A stretch of 64,000 nt of DNA from contig KK211221.1 of NCBI GenBank assembly GCA_000621185.1, positions 453,347 to 517,346 of the forward strand, given 5' to 3'. Made by a program: the position numbers and the translations under genes. The notes below the pieces were generated by a model. It searched no databases, was not told the DNA's origin, and saw only the letters and a program-made list of their open reading frames with translations. Below are positions 1-9,720 of this stretch, piece by piece. The stretch comes from Franconibacter pulveris DSM 19144. Its GTDB lineage: Bacteria > Pseudomonadota > Gammaproteobacteria > Enterobacterales > Enterobacteriaceae. Numbering within the stretch: position 1 is the first letter of the stretch; every line of letters begins with the position of its first letter.

Positions 1-3
1 CGT

Positions 4-78
4 TGGGGTATCGCCAAGCGGTAAGGCACCGGTTTTTGATACCGGCATTCCCTGGTTCGAATCCAGGTACCCCAGCCA
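4..78 (+). tRNA. glnW: tRNA-Gln (anticodon TTG)
   Basis: Cloverleaf of 75 nt including an encoded 3' CCA. The anticodon stem CCGGT/ACCGG encloses the loop TTTTGAT, giving anticodon TTG, and the T-arm has GGTTCGAATCC. It is the first complete tRNA in the window. The order Gln(TTG)-Met-Gln(CTG)-Gln(CTG) next to ubiF matches the end of the E. coli metT-leuW-glnU-glnW-metU-glnV-glnX transcript, so earlier members should lie to the left of position 1. The symbol rests on that synteny. Confidence 0.95.
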
Positions 79-109
79 GTCGATGCAGGCTGGTAAAGCA
101 ACACAATTT

Positions 110-186
110 GGCTACGTAGCTCAGCTGGTTAGAGCACAGCACTCATAATGCTGGGGTCACAGGTTCGATTCCCGTCGTAGCCACCA
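110..186 (+). tRNA. metU: tRNA-Met (anticodon CAT, elongator)
   Basis: A 77-nt tRNA with encoded CCA, acceptor GGCTACG/CGTAGCC, D-loop with AGCTCAGCTGGTTAGAGC and anticodon CAT within CTCATAA. The standard first acceptor pair G-C and the position between Gln tRNAs indicate the elongator, not the initiator, methionine tRNA. It is processed from the same polycistronic precursor as its neighbours. Confidence 0.95.
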
Positions 187-192
187 TTTTCT

Positions 193-267
193 TGGGGTAT
201 CGCCAAGCGGTAAGGCAGTGGATTCTGATTCCACCATTCCGAGGTTCGAATCCTCGTACCCCAGCCA
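193..267 (+). tRNA. glnV: tRNA-Gln (anticodon CTG), first copy
   Basis: A 75-nt tRNA with encoded CCA. Anticodon stem GTGGA/TCCAC, loop TTCTGAT, anticodon CTG. It differs from the next copy only at one base pair of the anticodon stem (T-A here, C-G there). The anticodon is wild type: glnV amber suppressors (supE) carry CTA, so this locus does not encode an amber suppressor. Confidence 0.95.
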
Positions 268-303
268 TATTAAAAGACGTCCAGGAAACTGAACGCACCC
301 TGT

Positions 304-378
304 TGGGGTATCGCCAAGCGGTAAGGCAGCGGATTCTGATTCCGCCATTCCGAGGTTCGAATCCTCGTACCCCAGCCA
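304..378 (+). tRNA. glnX: tRNA-Gln (anticodon CTG), second copy
   Basis: A 75-nt tRNA with encoded CCA. Anticodon stem GCGGA/TCCGC, loop TTCTGAT, anticodon CTG. It is the last tRNA of the cluster and is followed within 10 nt by a GC-rich hairpin with a T-run. The anticodon is wild type and not a suppressor. Confidence 0.95.
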
Positions 379-385
379 CTTATTA

Positions 386-410
386 AAAAGCCCGCTTTTG
401 CGGGCTTTTT
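386..410 (+). terminator. Terminator of the tRNA cluster
   Basis: AAAAAGCCCGC, loop TTTT, GCGGGCTTTTT: an 11-bp perfect stem with a U-tract on the plus strand, directly after glnX. It ends the tRNA transcript and could also stop convergent ubiF transcription. Confidence 0.85.
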
Positions 411-434
411 GCTTTTCTGCGTTTGTGGCTGTCA

Positions 435-466
435 CATGGTTAACCCATAACATGGTTAGCCCATAA
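435..466. repeat. Two tandem 16-bp repeats between the tRNA cluster and ubiF
   Basis: CATGGTTAACCCATAA (435-450) is followed at once by CATGGTTAGCCCATAA (451-466), 15 of 16 identical. Each unit is nearly palindromic around ATGGTTAACC(C)AT. It lies between the tRNA terminator and the end of ubiF. No function is known; it may be a local duplication or a pair of protein-binding sites. Confidence 0.7.
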
Positions 467-554
467 ATTCTGTTGTTTCGCTTGCCACTCTCCTCCGCCA
501 ACGCGGAGGGAGCACATGCACAAAAAAAGTATGTTGTAACTAAGAGTCGCCAGG

Positions 555-1733
555 TTACGATAACCCCAGCGCATATTTCAGTGCCTGCCGCTTCAGCACG
601 CCGGCACGCTGCGCCGCCATTAGCCCAAGATTTCGCAGCATGCGTACTGGTGGTAAATCATTGCTGAACCCGGCGTAGAAGAGATCCATACCGCTTTGCA
701 TAATAAAGTTATCAATCTGTCTACGCCGTTCGAAACGCTTAAGCACCGGCTCCGTTGACCAGGCCTCGCCATTGCCGCGTGCATTGATAACCACGTCCAG
801 CAGCGCTTCAACATCGCGATACCCCAGGTTCACTCCCTGTCCTGCCAGCGGGTGAATGGTATGCGCCGCATCGCCAATCAACGCCAGACCAGGCTGGACA
901 TAATGCAGGGCATGGCGACGAGTCAGCGGAAAAGCGCCGCTGGCGACAGGCGTCACTTTACCAAGGCGGGCGGGAAATGCTTTTTCTATTTCCCGCTGCA
1001 ACTGCGCCATACCCAGCGTTTGCAGCTGGCGGATCCGCGCCGGGCGGTCGTACCAGACCAGCGAAGCCCAGTTATCAAATAACGGCAAAAAGGCATGCGG
1101 TCCGTCGGGCGTAAACTGCTGCCAGGTGCTCTCTCCCGGCGCCGCTTCGCACTGAACGGTTATCAGCATGCAAGCCTGATGGTAATGCCAGGCATGTAAA
1201 CCAATGCCTGCCCATTTGCGCACCTGGGAGTTAGCGCCATCGGCGCCGATGGCCAGCTTTGCGTCGAGCGCAAGCCCATCTGCCAGCGTCAGTTCATACC
1301 CTGCGCTGCGCCGACGCATCTGCGTGAGCTGCGCCGGGCAGTAGAGCGTAACCCCGGGGTGCGCCTCCAGCGCTTCCCAAAGCGCACGCTGCAGCACATT
1401 GTTTTCCACCATATACCCCAGCTCGGGCAGCTTCAGCTCATCGGCGTTAAACACGACGTGCGCGCTTTCCCACTCCCAAGTTTCAAGCTGCCGGTAGGGG
1501 TGGCTTCGCATGGCTTTGACCGCCTGCCAGACGCCGAGACCTTTGAGCAGGTCGACTGAAGCGCTGCTGATGGAAGAGATGCGGATATCAGGCGCGCCTG
1601 CCGCATCAAAAGCGGGAGGCGCGGCATGGTCAATCACGGCAACCTGAAAACCATTTTGCGCCAGTCCCAGCGCCGCCGCCGCGCCGACCATGCCTCCGCC
1701 GATAACGACGACTTCAATGGGTTGATTTATCAT
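555..1733 (-). CDS. ubiF: 2-octaprenyl-3-methyl-6-methoxy-1,4-benzoquinol hydroxylase
   Basis: 392 residues, the usual length of UbiF (391 in E. coli). This FAD monooxygenase adds the C6 hydroxyl in ubiquinone synthesis as part of the UbiE-UbiK soluble complex. An N-terminal Rossmann fold with VVIGGGMVGAAAALGLAQ near residues 9-26 binds FAD. The second FAD motif GDAAHTIHPLAGQGVNLGYRD lies near residue 285, and the family motif IGADGANS near residue 160. It is transcribed away from miaB and converges on the tRNA cluster, as in E. coli. UbiH and VisC are paralogues, but the tail YAGFSNDLPPVR and the location favour UbiF. Confidence 0.96.
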   Translation of the reverse strand: MINQPIEVVVIGGGMVGAAAALGLAQNGFQVAVIDHAAPPAFDAAGAPDIRISSISSASVDLLKGLGVWQAVKAMRSHPYRQLETWEWESAHVVFNADELKLPELGYMVENNVLQRALWEALEAHPGVTLYCPAQLTQMRRRSAGYELTLADGLALDAKLAIGADGANSQVRKWAGIGLHAWHYHQACMLITVQCEAAPGESTWQQFTPDGPHAFLPLFDNWASLVWYDRPARIRQLQTLGMAQLQREIEKAFPARLGKVTPVASGAFPLTRRHALHYVQPGLALIGDAAHTIHPLAGQGVNLGYRDVEALLDVVINARGNGEAWSTEPVLKRFERRRQIDNFIMQSGMDLFYAGFSNDLPPVRMLRNLGLMAAQRAGVLKRQALKYALGLS

Positions 1734-1878
1734 GGGCTTTTATCCTTAAGGTATATCCCTTAAGTTTACCGGATTTTTCGCCGCTGTAAGCGTTCCTGCG
1801 CAATACTGGTCACGAACACGCCAAAGCATTACAATACGCGCCCTGCATTCCTGGCTTTAACTGAGCAATGGCAAGTCG

Positions 1879-3303
1879 ATGACAAAAAAACTGCATATCA
1901 AAACCTGGGGCTGTCAGATGAACGAATACGATTCATCGAAGATGGCCGATCTGCTGGATGCCACCCACGGCTATGAGCTGACCGATGTGGCTGAAGAAGC
2001 GGATGTTCTGCTGCTGAATACCTGTTCAATCCGTGAAAAGGCACAGGAGAAGGTTTTCCATCAGTTAGGTCGCTGGAAAACATTAAAGGAAAAAAATCCG
2101 GATGTGATTATCGGCGTCGGCGGCTGCGTAGCCTCTCAGGAAGGCGACCATATTCGCGACCGCGCCCGCTATGTCGATATTATTTTCGGGCCGCAGACGC
2201 TGCACCGCCTGCCGGAAATGATCAATCAGGTGAAAGGCACCCGCAGCCCGGTGGTGGATATTAGCTTCCCGGAGATTGAGAAGTTCGATCGTCTGCCGGA
2301 GCCGCGCGCTGAAGGCCCAACCGCTTTCGTCTCCATCATGGAAGGCTGCAACAAATACTGCACCTACTGCGTGGTGCCTTATACCCGCGGTGAAGAGGTG
2401 AGCCGGCCGAGCGACGATATCATACTGGAAATCGCTCAACTGGCGGCGCAGGGCGTGCGTGAAGTAAACCTGCTCGGCCAGAACGTTAACGCCTGGCGCG
2501 GCGAAAACTACGATGGCACTACCGGCACCTTCGCCGATCTGCTGCGACTGGTCGCAGCTATTGATGGTATCGACAGGATCCGCTTTACCACCAGCCACCC
2601 GATCGAGTTTACTGATGACATTATCGAAGTGTATCGCGATACACCAGAGCTGGTGAGCTTCCTGCATTTGCCGGTACAGAGCGGCGCCGACCGCGTGCTT
2701 AATATGATGGGACGCACCCATACCGCGCTGGAATATAAAGCGATTATTCGCAAGCTGCGCGCTGCGCGTCCTGATATCCAGATAAGTTCCGACTTTATCG
2801 TCGGCTTCCCGGGCGAAACCCAGCAGGATTTCGAGCAGACCATGAAGCTGATTGCCGAAGTGAATTTCGACATGAGCTACAGCTTTATCTTCTCGGCGCG
2901 CCCAGGCACGCCGGCTGCCGATATGGTTGACGATGTGCCGGAAGAAGAGAAGAAACAGCGTCTTTATATTCTGCAGGAGCGCATTAACCAGCAGGCGATG
3001 GCATGGAGCCGCCGTATGCTCGGCACCACCCAGCGCATTCTGGTTGAAGGCACTTCGCGTAAAAGCATCATGGAGCTTTCAGGCCGTACCGAGAATAACC
3101 GCGTGGTGAATTTTGAAGGCACGCCGGATATGGTCGGTAAATTTGTTGATGTGGAAATCACCGAGGTCTTCCCGAACTCGCTGCGCGGCAAAGTCGTGCG
3201 TACCGAAGAGGAGATGGGTCTGCGCGTAGCGCAATCTCCTGCCGCCGTTATCGCCCGTACCCGTAAAGAGAACGAGCTCGGCGTCGGCATCTACCAGCCC
3301 TGA
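1879..3303 (+). CDS. miaB: tRNA-2-methylthio-N6-dimethylallyladenosine synthase
   Basis: 474 residues, the E. coli length. This radical-SAM methylthiotransferase turns i6A37 into ms2i6A37 in tRNAs that read UNN codons. The N-terminal UPF0004 domain has the three cysteines of the auxiliary cluster ([26 protein letters not shown]). The radical-SAM triad CNKYCTYC lies near residues 157-164, and a TRAM domain (LVEGTSRKS onward) follows residue 380. The ATG is preceded by a weak GGCAAG. A strong hairpin follows at 3320-3350, and the ybeZYX-lnt genes run in the same direction downstream. Confidence 0.97.
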   Translation: MTKKLHIKTWGCQMNEYDSSKMADLLDATHGYELTDVAEEADVLLLNTCSIREKAQEKVFHQLGRWKTLKEKNPDVIIGVGGCVASQEGDHIRDRARYVDIIFGPQTLHRLPEMINQVKGTRSPVVDISFPEIEKFDRLPEPRAEGPTAFVSIMEGCNKYCTYCVVPYTRGEEVSRPSDDIILEIAQLAAQGVREVNLLGQNVNAWRGENYDGTTGTFADLLRLVAAIDGIDRIRFTTSHPIEFTDDIIEVYRDTPELVSFLHLPVQSGADRVLNMMGRTHTALEYKAIIRKLRAARPDIQISSDFIVGFPGETQQDFEQTMKLIAEVNFDMSYSFIFSARPGTPAADMVDDVPEEEKKQRLYILQERINQQAMAWSRRMLGTTQRILVEGTSRKSIMELSGRTENNRVVNFEGTPDMVGKFVDVEITEVFPNSLRGKVVRTEEEMGLRVAQSPAAVIARTRKENELGVGIYQP

Positions 3304-3319
3304 TTTCCCCGCTTTATCA

Positions 3320-3350
3320 GACCGTATGCGCATATTGCGCGCATACGGTC
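3320..3350 (+). terminator. Strong hairpin after miaB
   Basis: GACCGTATGCGC and GCGCATACGGTC pair in a long near-perfect stem 17 nt after the miaB stop. There is no clean U-tract, so it may stabilise the 3' end or terminate only partly before ybeZ. Confidence 0.55.
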
Positions 3351-3510
3351 ATTTACATTCGCTACACTTGTATTCTGCATCCCACACCCAAATATCAGTG
3401 CTGTCGCTTGCGCCTTTTTCCCTCGCCGTGAATAATTTCGACAGGGCCTGAGAAAATCAGCAGGCATCATTGTTCACCCTAACTGGCCCTGTGTGACCAA
3501 GAGGATAAGT

Positions 3511-4572
3511 TTGAATATCGAAACACGTGAAATTACGCTGGAACCCGCAGACAATGCCCGTCTGCTTAGCCTTTGCGGACCGTTTGATGACAACATCAAA
3601 CAGCTGGAGCGCCGCCTCGGTATCGAAATCAACCGTCGCGATAATCACTTCAAACTCACCGGACGCGCGATTTGCGTCAGCGCCGCGACGGATATCCTTC
3701 GCCATCTCTACGTGGATACCGCGCCTGTGCGTGGGCAAATCAAAGACATCGAGCCGGAACAGATTCATCTGGCCATCAAAGAATCTCGCGTGCTGGAGCA
3801 AAGCGCAGAAAGCGTGCCGGAGTATGGCAAAGCGGTCAACATTAAGACCAAACGCGGCGTGATTAAACCGCGTACGCCAAACCAGGCGCAGTACATCGCC
3901 AATATTCTCGATCACGATATTACCTTCGGCATCGGCCCGGCGGGTACGGGGAAAACCTACCTTGCGGTTGCCGCCGCCGTGGATGCGCTGGAGCGCCAGG
4001 AGATACGCCGTATTCTGCTGACCCGCCCGGCGGTAGAAGCCGGTGAAAAACTCGGCTTCTTGCCAGGCGATCTTAGCCAGAAAGTGGACCCGTATCTGCG
4101 TCCGCTCTATGACGCCCTGTTCGAAATGCTTGGCTTTGAGCGCGTGGAAAAGCTCATGGAGCGCAACGTGATTGAGGTCGCCCCGCTCGCCTATATGCGC
4201 GGACGCACCCTGAACGACGCCTTCATTATTCTCGATGAGAGCCAGAACACGACCATCGAGCAGATGAAAATGTTCCTGACGCGTATTGGTTTTAACTCCA
4301 AAGCGGTTATCACCGGCGACGTCACGCAGATTGACCTGCCGCGCAATATGAAATCGGGCCTGCGTCATGCGATTGAAGTGCTCTCGGAAGTCGAAGAGAT
4401 CAGTTTCAATTTCTTCCTCAGCGAAGACGTTGTGCGCCATCCGGTTGTCGCGCGCATAGTGAATGCTTATGAAGCCTGGGAAGAGGCCGACCAGAAACGT
4501 AAAGCGGAACAGGCCGCCGAACGTAAACGTGAAGCGCAGGCGCTGGCCGCCGGTGCGCAGGAGAATAAATGA
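3511..4572 (+). CDS. ybeZ: PhoH-like ATPase YbeZ (PhoL)
   Basis: 353 residues from a TTG start at 3511, preceded at good spacing by AGAGGATAAG. This gives the same N-terminus as E. coli YbeZ ([13 protein letters not shown]). An in-frame GTG at 3493 would add six residues but has no ribosome site. A Walker A motif [11 protein letters not shown] lies near residue 150 and a Walker B-like LDESQNTT near 245; the highly charged tail is rich in K, E and A. The family is linked to RNA metabolism and works with YbeY, whose gene overlaps by ATGA. The exact biochemical role is not settled. Confidence 0.93.
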   Translation: MNIETREITLEPADNARLLSLCGPFDDNIKQLERRLGIEINRRDNHFKLTGRAICVSAATDILRHLYVDTAPVRGQIKDIEPEQIHLAIKESRVLEQSAESVPEYGKAVNIKTKRGVIKPRTPNQAQYIANILDHDITFGIGPAGTGKTYLAVAAAVDALERQEIRRILLTRPAVEAGEKLGFLPGDLSQKVDPYLRPLYDALFEMLGFERVEKLMERNVIEVAPLAYMRGRTLNDAFIILDESQNTTIEQMKMFLTRIGFNSKAVITGDVTQIDLPRNMKSGLRHAIEVLSEVEEISFNFFLSEDVVRHPVVARIVNAYEAWEEADQKRKAEQAAERKREAQALAAGAQENK

Positions 4573-5036
4573 GTCAGGTAATGCTTGATTTGCAGGTCGC
4601 CTGCGAAGACGCATCCGGTTTGCCGGAAGAAGCGCAGTTTCAGCGCTGGCTGGATGCCGTTATCCCGCAGTTTCAGGAAGAAGCGGAAGTGACGGTCCGT
4701 CTCGTGGACGAGGCGGAAAGCCACGATCTCAACCTGACTTATCGCGGCAAGGATAAGCCCACCAACGTGCTCTCTTTCCCGTTCGAAGCGCCGCCTGGCA
4801 TCGAGATGCCGCTGCTGGGCGACCTTATCATTTGCCGTCAGGTGGTCGAACAGGAGGCGAAAGAGCAGGAAAAACCGCTGGAAGCCCACTGGGCGCACAT
4901 GGTGGTGCATGGTAGCCTGCATCTGCTGGGCTACGACCATATCGAAGATGACGAAGCCGAAGAGATGGAAGGCATCGAAACCGAGATAATGCTTGCCCTG
5001 GGCTTTGACGATCCGTACATTGCCGAGAAAGAGTAA
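4569..5036 (+). CDS. ybeY: Endoribonuclease YbeY (16S rRNA maturation)
   Basis: 155 residues, as in E. coli. The signature [11 protein letters not shown] near residues 114-124 supplies the three histidines that bind the catalytic metal (H3xH5xH). YbeY takes part in 16S rRNA 3'-end maturation and 70S quality control. Its ATG overlaps the ybeZ stop as ATGA, which implies translational coupling with the PhoH-like ATPase. The tail is very acidic ([14 protein letters not shown]). Confidence 0.96.
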   Translation: MSQVMLDLQVACEDASGLPEEAQFQRWLDAVIPQFQEEAEVTVRLVDEAESHDLNLTYRGKDKPTNVLSFPFEAPPGIEMPLLGDLIICRQVVEQEAKEQEKPLEAHWAHMVVHGSLHLLGYDHIEDDEAEEMEGIETEIMLALGFDDPYIAEKE

Positions 5037-5138
5037 TCTGTGCGGCAGTTCGCTGCCGCCAGCGTTTTATGCCGTTGCGGCGCGTTTTGTCCGCCGCTTG
5101 CGACACATCCACTAACATGAGAACCTTGAATTAACGCC

Positions 5139-6017
5139 ATGAGCGACGACAATTCACACAGTAGCGACTCACTTAACACTAAAAAGGGATTTTTCTCCCT
5201 CCTTCTGAGCCAGCTTTTTCACGGCGAACCGAAAAACCGTGATGAGCTGCTGGCGCTGATCCGTGATTCCGGGCAGAACGAGCTTATCGACGAAGATACG
5301 CGCGACATGCTTGAAGGGGTAATGGATATCGCCGACCAACGCGTTCGCGACATCATGATCCCCCGTTCCCAGATGGTTACCCTGAAACGCAACCAGAGCC
5401 TGGACGAATGCCTCGATGTTATCATCGAGTCCGCCCACTCGCGCTTCCCGGTGATCAGCGAAGATAAAGATCACATTGAAGGGATCCTGATGGCTAAGGA
5501 TCTGCTGCCGTTTATGCGCAGCGACGCCGAGCCGTTCAGCATGGAAAAAGTGTTGCGTCCGGCGGTTGTCGTGCCGGAAAGCAAGCGTGTCGACCGCATG
5601 CTGAAAGAGTTCCGTTCTCAGCGTTATCACATGGCTATCGTCATCGATGAGTTCGGCGGCGTTTCCGGCCTTGTGACCATCGAAGATATCCTTGAGCTCA
5701 TCGTCGGTGAAATTGAAGACGAATATGACGACGAAGAGGATATCGATTTCCGTCAACTCAGCCGTCATACCTGGACCGTACGCGCCCTCGCGCCGATTGA
5801 AGATTTTAACGACACTTTCGGCACGCAGTTTAGCGACGAAGAAGTCGATACCATCGGCGGTCTGGTGATGCAGGCCTTTGGCCACCTGCCGGCACGTGGC
5901 GAGACCATTGAAATTGACGGTTATCAGTTCAAGGTCGCGATGGCTGACAGCCGCCGCATCATTCAGGTTCACGTCAGAATACCGGACGACTCGCCGACGC
6001 CAAAACTGGAAGACTAA
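5139..6017 (+). CDS. ybeX: CBS-domain protein YbeX/CorC
   Basis: 292 residues, cytosolic, with no transmembrane segment. Two CBS domains (about residues 70-190; motifs [12 protein letters not shown] and [15 protein letters not shown]) are followed by a CorC_HlyC domain (about 205-285) ending with the VHVRIP strand. The family was named for magnesium/cobalt efflux with CorA and more recent work ties it to ribosome assembly, which fits its place after ybeZ-ybeY. About 100 nt separate it from ybeY, and only four bases separate it from lnt. Confidence 0.95.
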   Translation: MSDDNSHSSDSLNTKKGFFSLLLSQLFHGEPKNRDELLALIRDSGQNELIDEDTRDMLEGVMDIADQRVRDIMIPRSQMVTLKRNQSLDECLDVIIESAHSRFPVISEDKDHIEGILMAKDLLPFMRSDAEPFSMEKVLRPAVVVPESKRVDRMLKEFRSQRYHMAIVIDEFGGVSGLVTIEDILELIVGEIEDEYDDEEDIDFRQLSRHTWTVRALAPIEDFNDTFGTQFSDEEVDTIGGLVMQAFGHLPARGETIEIDGYQFKVAMADSRRIIQVHVRIPDDSPTPKLED

Positions 6018-6021
6018 TGGA

Positions 6022-7563
6022 ATGGCCTTTGCCTCATTGATTGAACGCCAGCGTGTGCGTCTGCTGCTGGCGCTGCTTTTGGGCGCCAGCGGAACGCTGG
6101 CTTTTTCCCCTTACGATTTCTGGCCCGCCGCCCTGATTTCCCTGATGGGTCTTCAGGGGCTGACGCTTAACCGTCGACCGCTACAGAGCGCCGCCATCGG
6201 CTTTTTCTGGGGGTTTGGCCTGTTTGGCACGGGCATTAACTGGGTTTATGTCAGCATCGCGACTTTTGGCGGCATGCCTGGCCCCGTTAACGTCGCGCTG
6301 GTTATCCTGCTCGCCGCTTATCTCTCGCTTTATACCGGACTTTTCGCAGGCCTCCTCTCGCGGCTGTGGCCGAAGACAACCTGGTGGCGCGTGGCGATTG
6401 CCGCCCCTGTGGTCTGGCAAATCACGGAATTTTTGCGCGGCTGGGTGCTGACGGGCTTCCCATGGCTGCAGTTTGGCTACAGCCAGGTGGATGGTCCGTT
6501 GAAAGGACTTGCGCCGCTGCTTGGCGTTGAGGCAATTAACCTCCTGCTGATGGCGGTAAGCGGCCTGCTGGTGCTGGCGCTGCATACCCGCCGCTGGCAG
6601 CCCGCGCTGGCGGCGTTTATTCTCTTCGCCCTGCCCTTCCCGCTACGCTATATCCAGTGGTTTACGCCGCAGACCGATCGCGCTGTAAACGTTACGCTGG
6701 TGCAAGGGAATATCCCGCAGTCGCTCAAGTGGGATGAAAAAGAGCTGCAAAACACGCTTGAGATTTATATGAACGGCTCGCTGCCGCAGATGGGCAAATC
6801 GCAGCTGATCATCTGGCCGGAGTCCGCCATTCCCGATCTCGAAATTAACCAGCAGCGTTTCCTGACGTCGCTGGACGAGATGTTGCGGGAACGCAACACT
6901 TCGCTTATTACCGGCATTGTGGACGCGCGGCTAAACCCGCATAACCGCTACGATACTTATAACTCCATTATTACGCTTGGCGCAGGTAACGCTTATAGCT
7001 ATAGCTCTGCCGACCGCTATAACAAAAACCACCTGGTGCCTTTTGGCGAGTTCGTGCCGCTGGAGTCGATTTTGCGTCCGCTGGCGCCGTTCTTTGACCT
7101 GCCCATGTCTTCATTCAGCCGTGGCCCTTATCTGCAGCCGCAGCTTCAGGCGCACGGTTTTAATTTAACGGCAGCTATCTGCTATGAAATCATCCTCGGC
7201 GAGCAGGTGCGCGATAACTTCCGTCCCGATACCGATTTCCTGCTGACGATTTCTAACGACGCCTGGTTCGGCCACTCCATCGGTCCCTGGCAGCACTTCC
7301 AGATGGCGCGGATGCGGGCGCTGGAGCTTGCCCGCCCGCTGCTTCGCAGCACCAATAACGGCGTGACAGCCATTATTACCCCAACCGGTGAAGTGCAGGA
7401 CATTATCCCGCAGTTCACCCGCGAAGCGCTGACCAGCACCGTTACGCCGACCCGCGGGCTGACCCCTTACGCCCGCTTCGGCAACTGGCCGCTATGGGCG
7501 CTTACGCTTATCCTTGGCTTTAGCGCCGTGCTTTATAACCTGCGCAGCCGTAAGCGCGGTTAA
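6022..7563 (+). CDS. lnt: Apolipoprotein N-acyltransferase
   Basis: 513 residues from ATG 6022, giving [11 protein letters not shown] as in E. coli; the frame is open upstream inside ybeX but this start follows the ybeX stop by four bases. Six or so membrane helices occupy residues 10-210. A periplasmic nitrilase-like domain follows with the catalytic Glu in [10 protein letters not shown], Lys in [10 protein letters not shown] and Cys in [12 protein letters not shown]. Lnt adds the third acyl chain to the N-terminal cysteine of lipoproteins. A GC hairpin with a T-run follows at 7575. Confidence 0.96.
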   Translation: MAFASLIERQRVRLLLALLLGASGTLAFSPYDFWPAALISLMGLQGLTLNRRPLQSAAIGFFWGFGLFGTGINWVYVSIATFGGMPGPVNVALVILLAAYLSLYTGLFAGLLSRLWPKTTWWRVAIAAPVVWQITEFLRGWVLTGFPWLQFGYSQVDGPLKGLAPLLGVEAINLLLMAVSGLLVLALHTRRWQPALAAFILFALPFPLRYIQWFTPQTDRAVNVTLVQGNIPQSLKWDEKELQNTLEIYMNGSLPQMGKSQLIIWPESAIPDLEINQQRFLTSLDEMLRERNTSLITGIVDARLNPHNRYDTYNSIITLGAGNAYSYSSADRYNKNHLVPFGEFVPLESILRPLAPFFDLPMSSFSRGPYLQPQLQAHGFNLTAAICYEIILGEQVRDNFRPDTDFLLTISNDAWFGHSIGPWQHFQMARMRALELARPLLRSTNNGVTAIITPTGEVQDIIPQFTREALTSTVTPTRGLTPYARFGNWPLWALTLILGFSAVLYNLRSRKRG

Positions 7564-7574
7564 GTCCCTCTTCT

Positions 7575-7597
7575 AAGGCCAGCTATGCTGGCCTTTT
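7575..7597 (+). terminator. Terminator of the ybeZYX-lnt operon
   Basis: AAGGCCAGC, loop TAT, GCTGGCCTTTTT: a perfect 9-bp stem with a U-tract, 11 nt after the lnt stop. Confidence 0.85.
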
Positions 7598-7599
7598 TC

Positions 7600-7913
7600 A
7601 TTTCTGGCATACACTTTGCTTATTAACTTCAGACACATTGGCTGATTTGTCCTGCGGCGGGCGCTTGCCCGGGCCACTGCACCAGAGCGGCACAGCCCAG
7701 GCACTAAAACAGTGCAAGGCGCTATTTTTGCCTCTGAATGGTGCGGCGCACTTCGCAAAAATAAACAAATAAAGAGCAGATTATTTACATTCAGCCAAGC
7801 TAAGTGTTAACAACACAGTTACAACACTGCACGATTTTGTAGCAGAACATAACAACACACCATCACTATTGGGTATCAATGGCGCTTCTGGCGCCACGAT
7901 AAAGGAGTTGGAT
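7600..7913 (+). promoter_or_regulatory. gltI leader with C/A-rich, GcvB-type target elements
   Basis: The 350-nt gap before gltI holds no convincing ORF. Its last part is strikingly C/A-rich and G-poor: GTTAACAACACAGTTACAACACTGCAC near 7805-7832 and CATAACAACACACCATCAC at 7848-7866, about 50 nt before the start codon. The sRNA GcvB is known to repress gltI in Salmonella by pairing its G/U-rich R1 region with a C/A-rich leader element. The assignment here is by composition and position; the promoter was not mapped. Confidence 0.55.
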
Positions 7914-8819
7914 ATGCAATTACGTAAACTGACCACAGCAATGCTGGTAATGGGGCTCAGCGCAGGCGCTGTGCACGCGCAAGAGGCCGCTACCGGACAG
8001 AGCACGCTGGATAAAATCAACGCCAACGGGGTAATTGTGGTCGGCCACCGTGAGTCCTCAGTCCCTTTCTCTTACTACGATAATCAACAGAAAGTGGTCG
8101 GATACTCTCAGGACTATTCCAACGCCATCGTTGAAGCGGTTAAAAAACAGCTCAACAAGCCAGACCTGCAGGTCAAGCTCATCCCGATCACCTCGCAGAA
8201 CCGTATTCCGCTGCTGCAAAACGGCACGTTCGATTTTGAATGCGGCTCCACCACCAATAACCTTGAGCGCCAGAAGCAGGCCGCTTTCTCCGACACCATC
8301 TTTGTTGTCGGCACTCGTCTGCTGGTGAAAAAAGGCGGCCCGATTAAAGATTTCCCGGATCTGAAAGGCAAGGCGGTGGTCGTGACTTCCGGCACCACCT
8401 CTGAAGTGCTGCTGCACAAGCTCAATGATGAGAAGAAAATGGATATGCGCATCATCAGCGCGAAAGACCACGGCGACTCTTTCCGTACTCTGGAAAGCGG
8501 ACGTGCGGTAGCGTTCATGATGGACGACGCGCTTCTGGCGGGCGAGCGTGCAAAAGCGAAGAAACCGGATAACTGGGAAATCGTCGGCACGCCGCAGTCA
8601 AAAGAGGCTTACGGCTGCATGATGCGTAAAGGCGATGCGTCGTTTAAGAAACTGGTAGACGATACTATCGCCCAGGCCCAGACCTCTGGCGAAGCGGCGA
8701 AATGGTTCGACAAATGGTTTAAAAACCCAATTCCGCCGAAGAACCTTAACCTGAACTTCGAGCTGTCTCAGGATATGCAGACGCTCTTTAAAGAACCTAA
8801 CGATAAAGCGCTTAACTAA
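7914..8819 (+). CDS. gltI: Glutamate/aspartate ABC transporter, periplasmic binding protein
   Basis: 301 residues from ATG 7914, with AAAGGAGT 8 nt upstream; the frame is open further upstream but lacks a better site. A Sec signal peptide ends at VHA-QE near residue 22. The body is a class-3 solute-binding domain (STLDKINANGVIVVGHRESSVPFSYYD; DFECGSTTNNLERQ). It delivers L-glutamate and L-aspartate to GltJK-GltL. The first cistron of gltIJKL, it is separated from gltJ by a 160-nt gap that holds a probable sRNA. Confidence 0.96.
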   Translation: MQLRKLTTAMLVMGLSAGAVHAQEAATGQSTLDKINANGVIVVGHRESSVPFSYYDNQQKVVGYSQDYSNAIVEAVKKQLNKPDLQVKLIPITSQNRIPLLQNGTFDFECGSTTNNLERQKQAAFSDTIFVVGTRLLVKKGGPIKDFPDLKGKAVVVTSGTTSEVLLHKLNDEKKMDMRIISAKDHGDSFRTLESGRAVAFMMDDALLAGERAKAKKPDNWEIVGTPQSKEAYGCMMRKGDASFKKLVDDTIAQAQTSGEAAKWFDKWFKNPIPPKNLNLNFELSQDMQTLFKEPNDKALN

Positions 8820-8825
8820 TTACAA

Positions 8826-8968
8826 CCATTAAGGGGCGGGACACCCTGCCCTCTCGATTGACGAATGAAGCCCGGACAGACTATACGTTGGATGGCCGTT
8901 CCCCATCCGGCGCGAAAAGAGAGGCTTCTCATCAATCTTCGGGGGTAGCGCTGCTACCCCTCTTTTTT
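8826..8968 (+). ncRNA. sroC: Probable SroC small RNA (GcvB sponge)
   Basis: In E. coli and Salmonella, SroC is cut by RNase E from the gltIJKL mRNA between gltI and gltJ, and it titrates and destabilises GcvB. Here the gltI-gltJ gap is about 160 nt with no ORF. It begins with ATTAAGGGGCGGG and a GC hairpin, and ends in a perfect intrinsic terminator, GGGGTAGC-GCT-GCTACCCC with a T-run (8942-8968), immediately before the gltJ ribosome site. Position and terminator are seen; the 5' end is a guess and the identity rests on synteny. Confidence 0.7.
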
Positions 8969-8979
8969 CGGAGTACGTT

Positions 8980-9720
8980 ATGTCTATAGACTGGAACTGG
9001 GGAATTTTTCTGCAGCCCGCCCCGTTCGGCAACACCACCTATCTGGGCTGGCTATGGAGTGGTTTTCAGGTCACCGTCGCCCTGTCGGTTACCGCATGGA
9101 TCATCGCTTTCCTGGTCGGCTCCCTGTTTGGCATTCTGCGCACCGTGCCTAATCGCTTTTTATCGGGCATCGGCACCTGCTATGTGGAGCTGTTTCGCAA
9201 CGTTCCGCTGATCGTGCAATTCTTTACGTGGTATCTGGTTGTACCGGAGCTGCTGCCTGAAGATCTGGGCATGTGGTTTAAAGCCGAGCTGGATCCGAAT
9301 GTGCAGTTTTTCCTCTCTTCGATGATCTGCCTGGGGCTGTTCACCGCCGCCCGCGTCTGCGAGCAGGTGCGCGCCGCTATTCAGTCGCTGCCGCGCGGCC
9401 AGAAAAACGCCGGTCTCGCGATGGGTCTGACGCTGCCGCAGACCTACCGCTATGTGCTGCTGCCCAATGCTTATCGCGTGATAGTGCCGCCGATGACCTC
9501 GGAGATGATGAACCTGGTGAAAAACTCCGCCATCGCTTCGACCATCGGTCTTGTGGATATGGCGGCCCAGGCGGGCAAACTGTTGGACTACTCCGCCCAC
9601 GCGTGGGAATCCTTTACCGCTATTACGCTCGCTTACGTGCTTATCAATACCGTCATTATGCTGGTGATGCATCTGGTTGAACGCAAGGTCCGCCTGCCGG
9701 GCAATCTGGGGGGCAAATAA
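8980..9720 (+). CDS. gltJ: Glutamate/aspartate ABC transporter, permease
   Basis: 246 residues with about five membrane helices and the HisM/HisQ-type EAA loop ([26 protein letters not shown]). It forms the inner-membrane channel with GltK. The ribosome site CGGAG lies just past the SroC terminator, so expression depends on readthrough of that terminator. Its stop overlaps the gltK ATG (TAATG). Confidence 0.96.
   Translation: MSIDWNWGIFLQPAPFGNTTYLGWLWSGFQVTVALSVTAWIIAFLVGSLFGILRTVPNRFLSGIGTCYVELFRNVPLIVQFFTWYLVVPELLPEDLGMWFKAELDPNVQFFLSSMICLGLFTAARVCEQVRAAIQSLPRGQKNAGLAMGLTLPQTYRYVLLPNAYRVIVPPMTSEMMNLVKNSAIASTIGLVDMAAQAGKLLDYSAHAWESFTAITLAYVLINTVIMLVMHLVERKVRLPGNLGGK

Noticed and set aside
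3457-4614. 385-codon open frame antisense to ybeZ
   Set aside because: Composition rich in Arg, His and Phe with no domain; ybeZ has intact Walker motifs.
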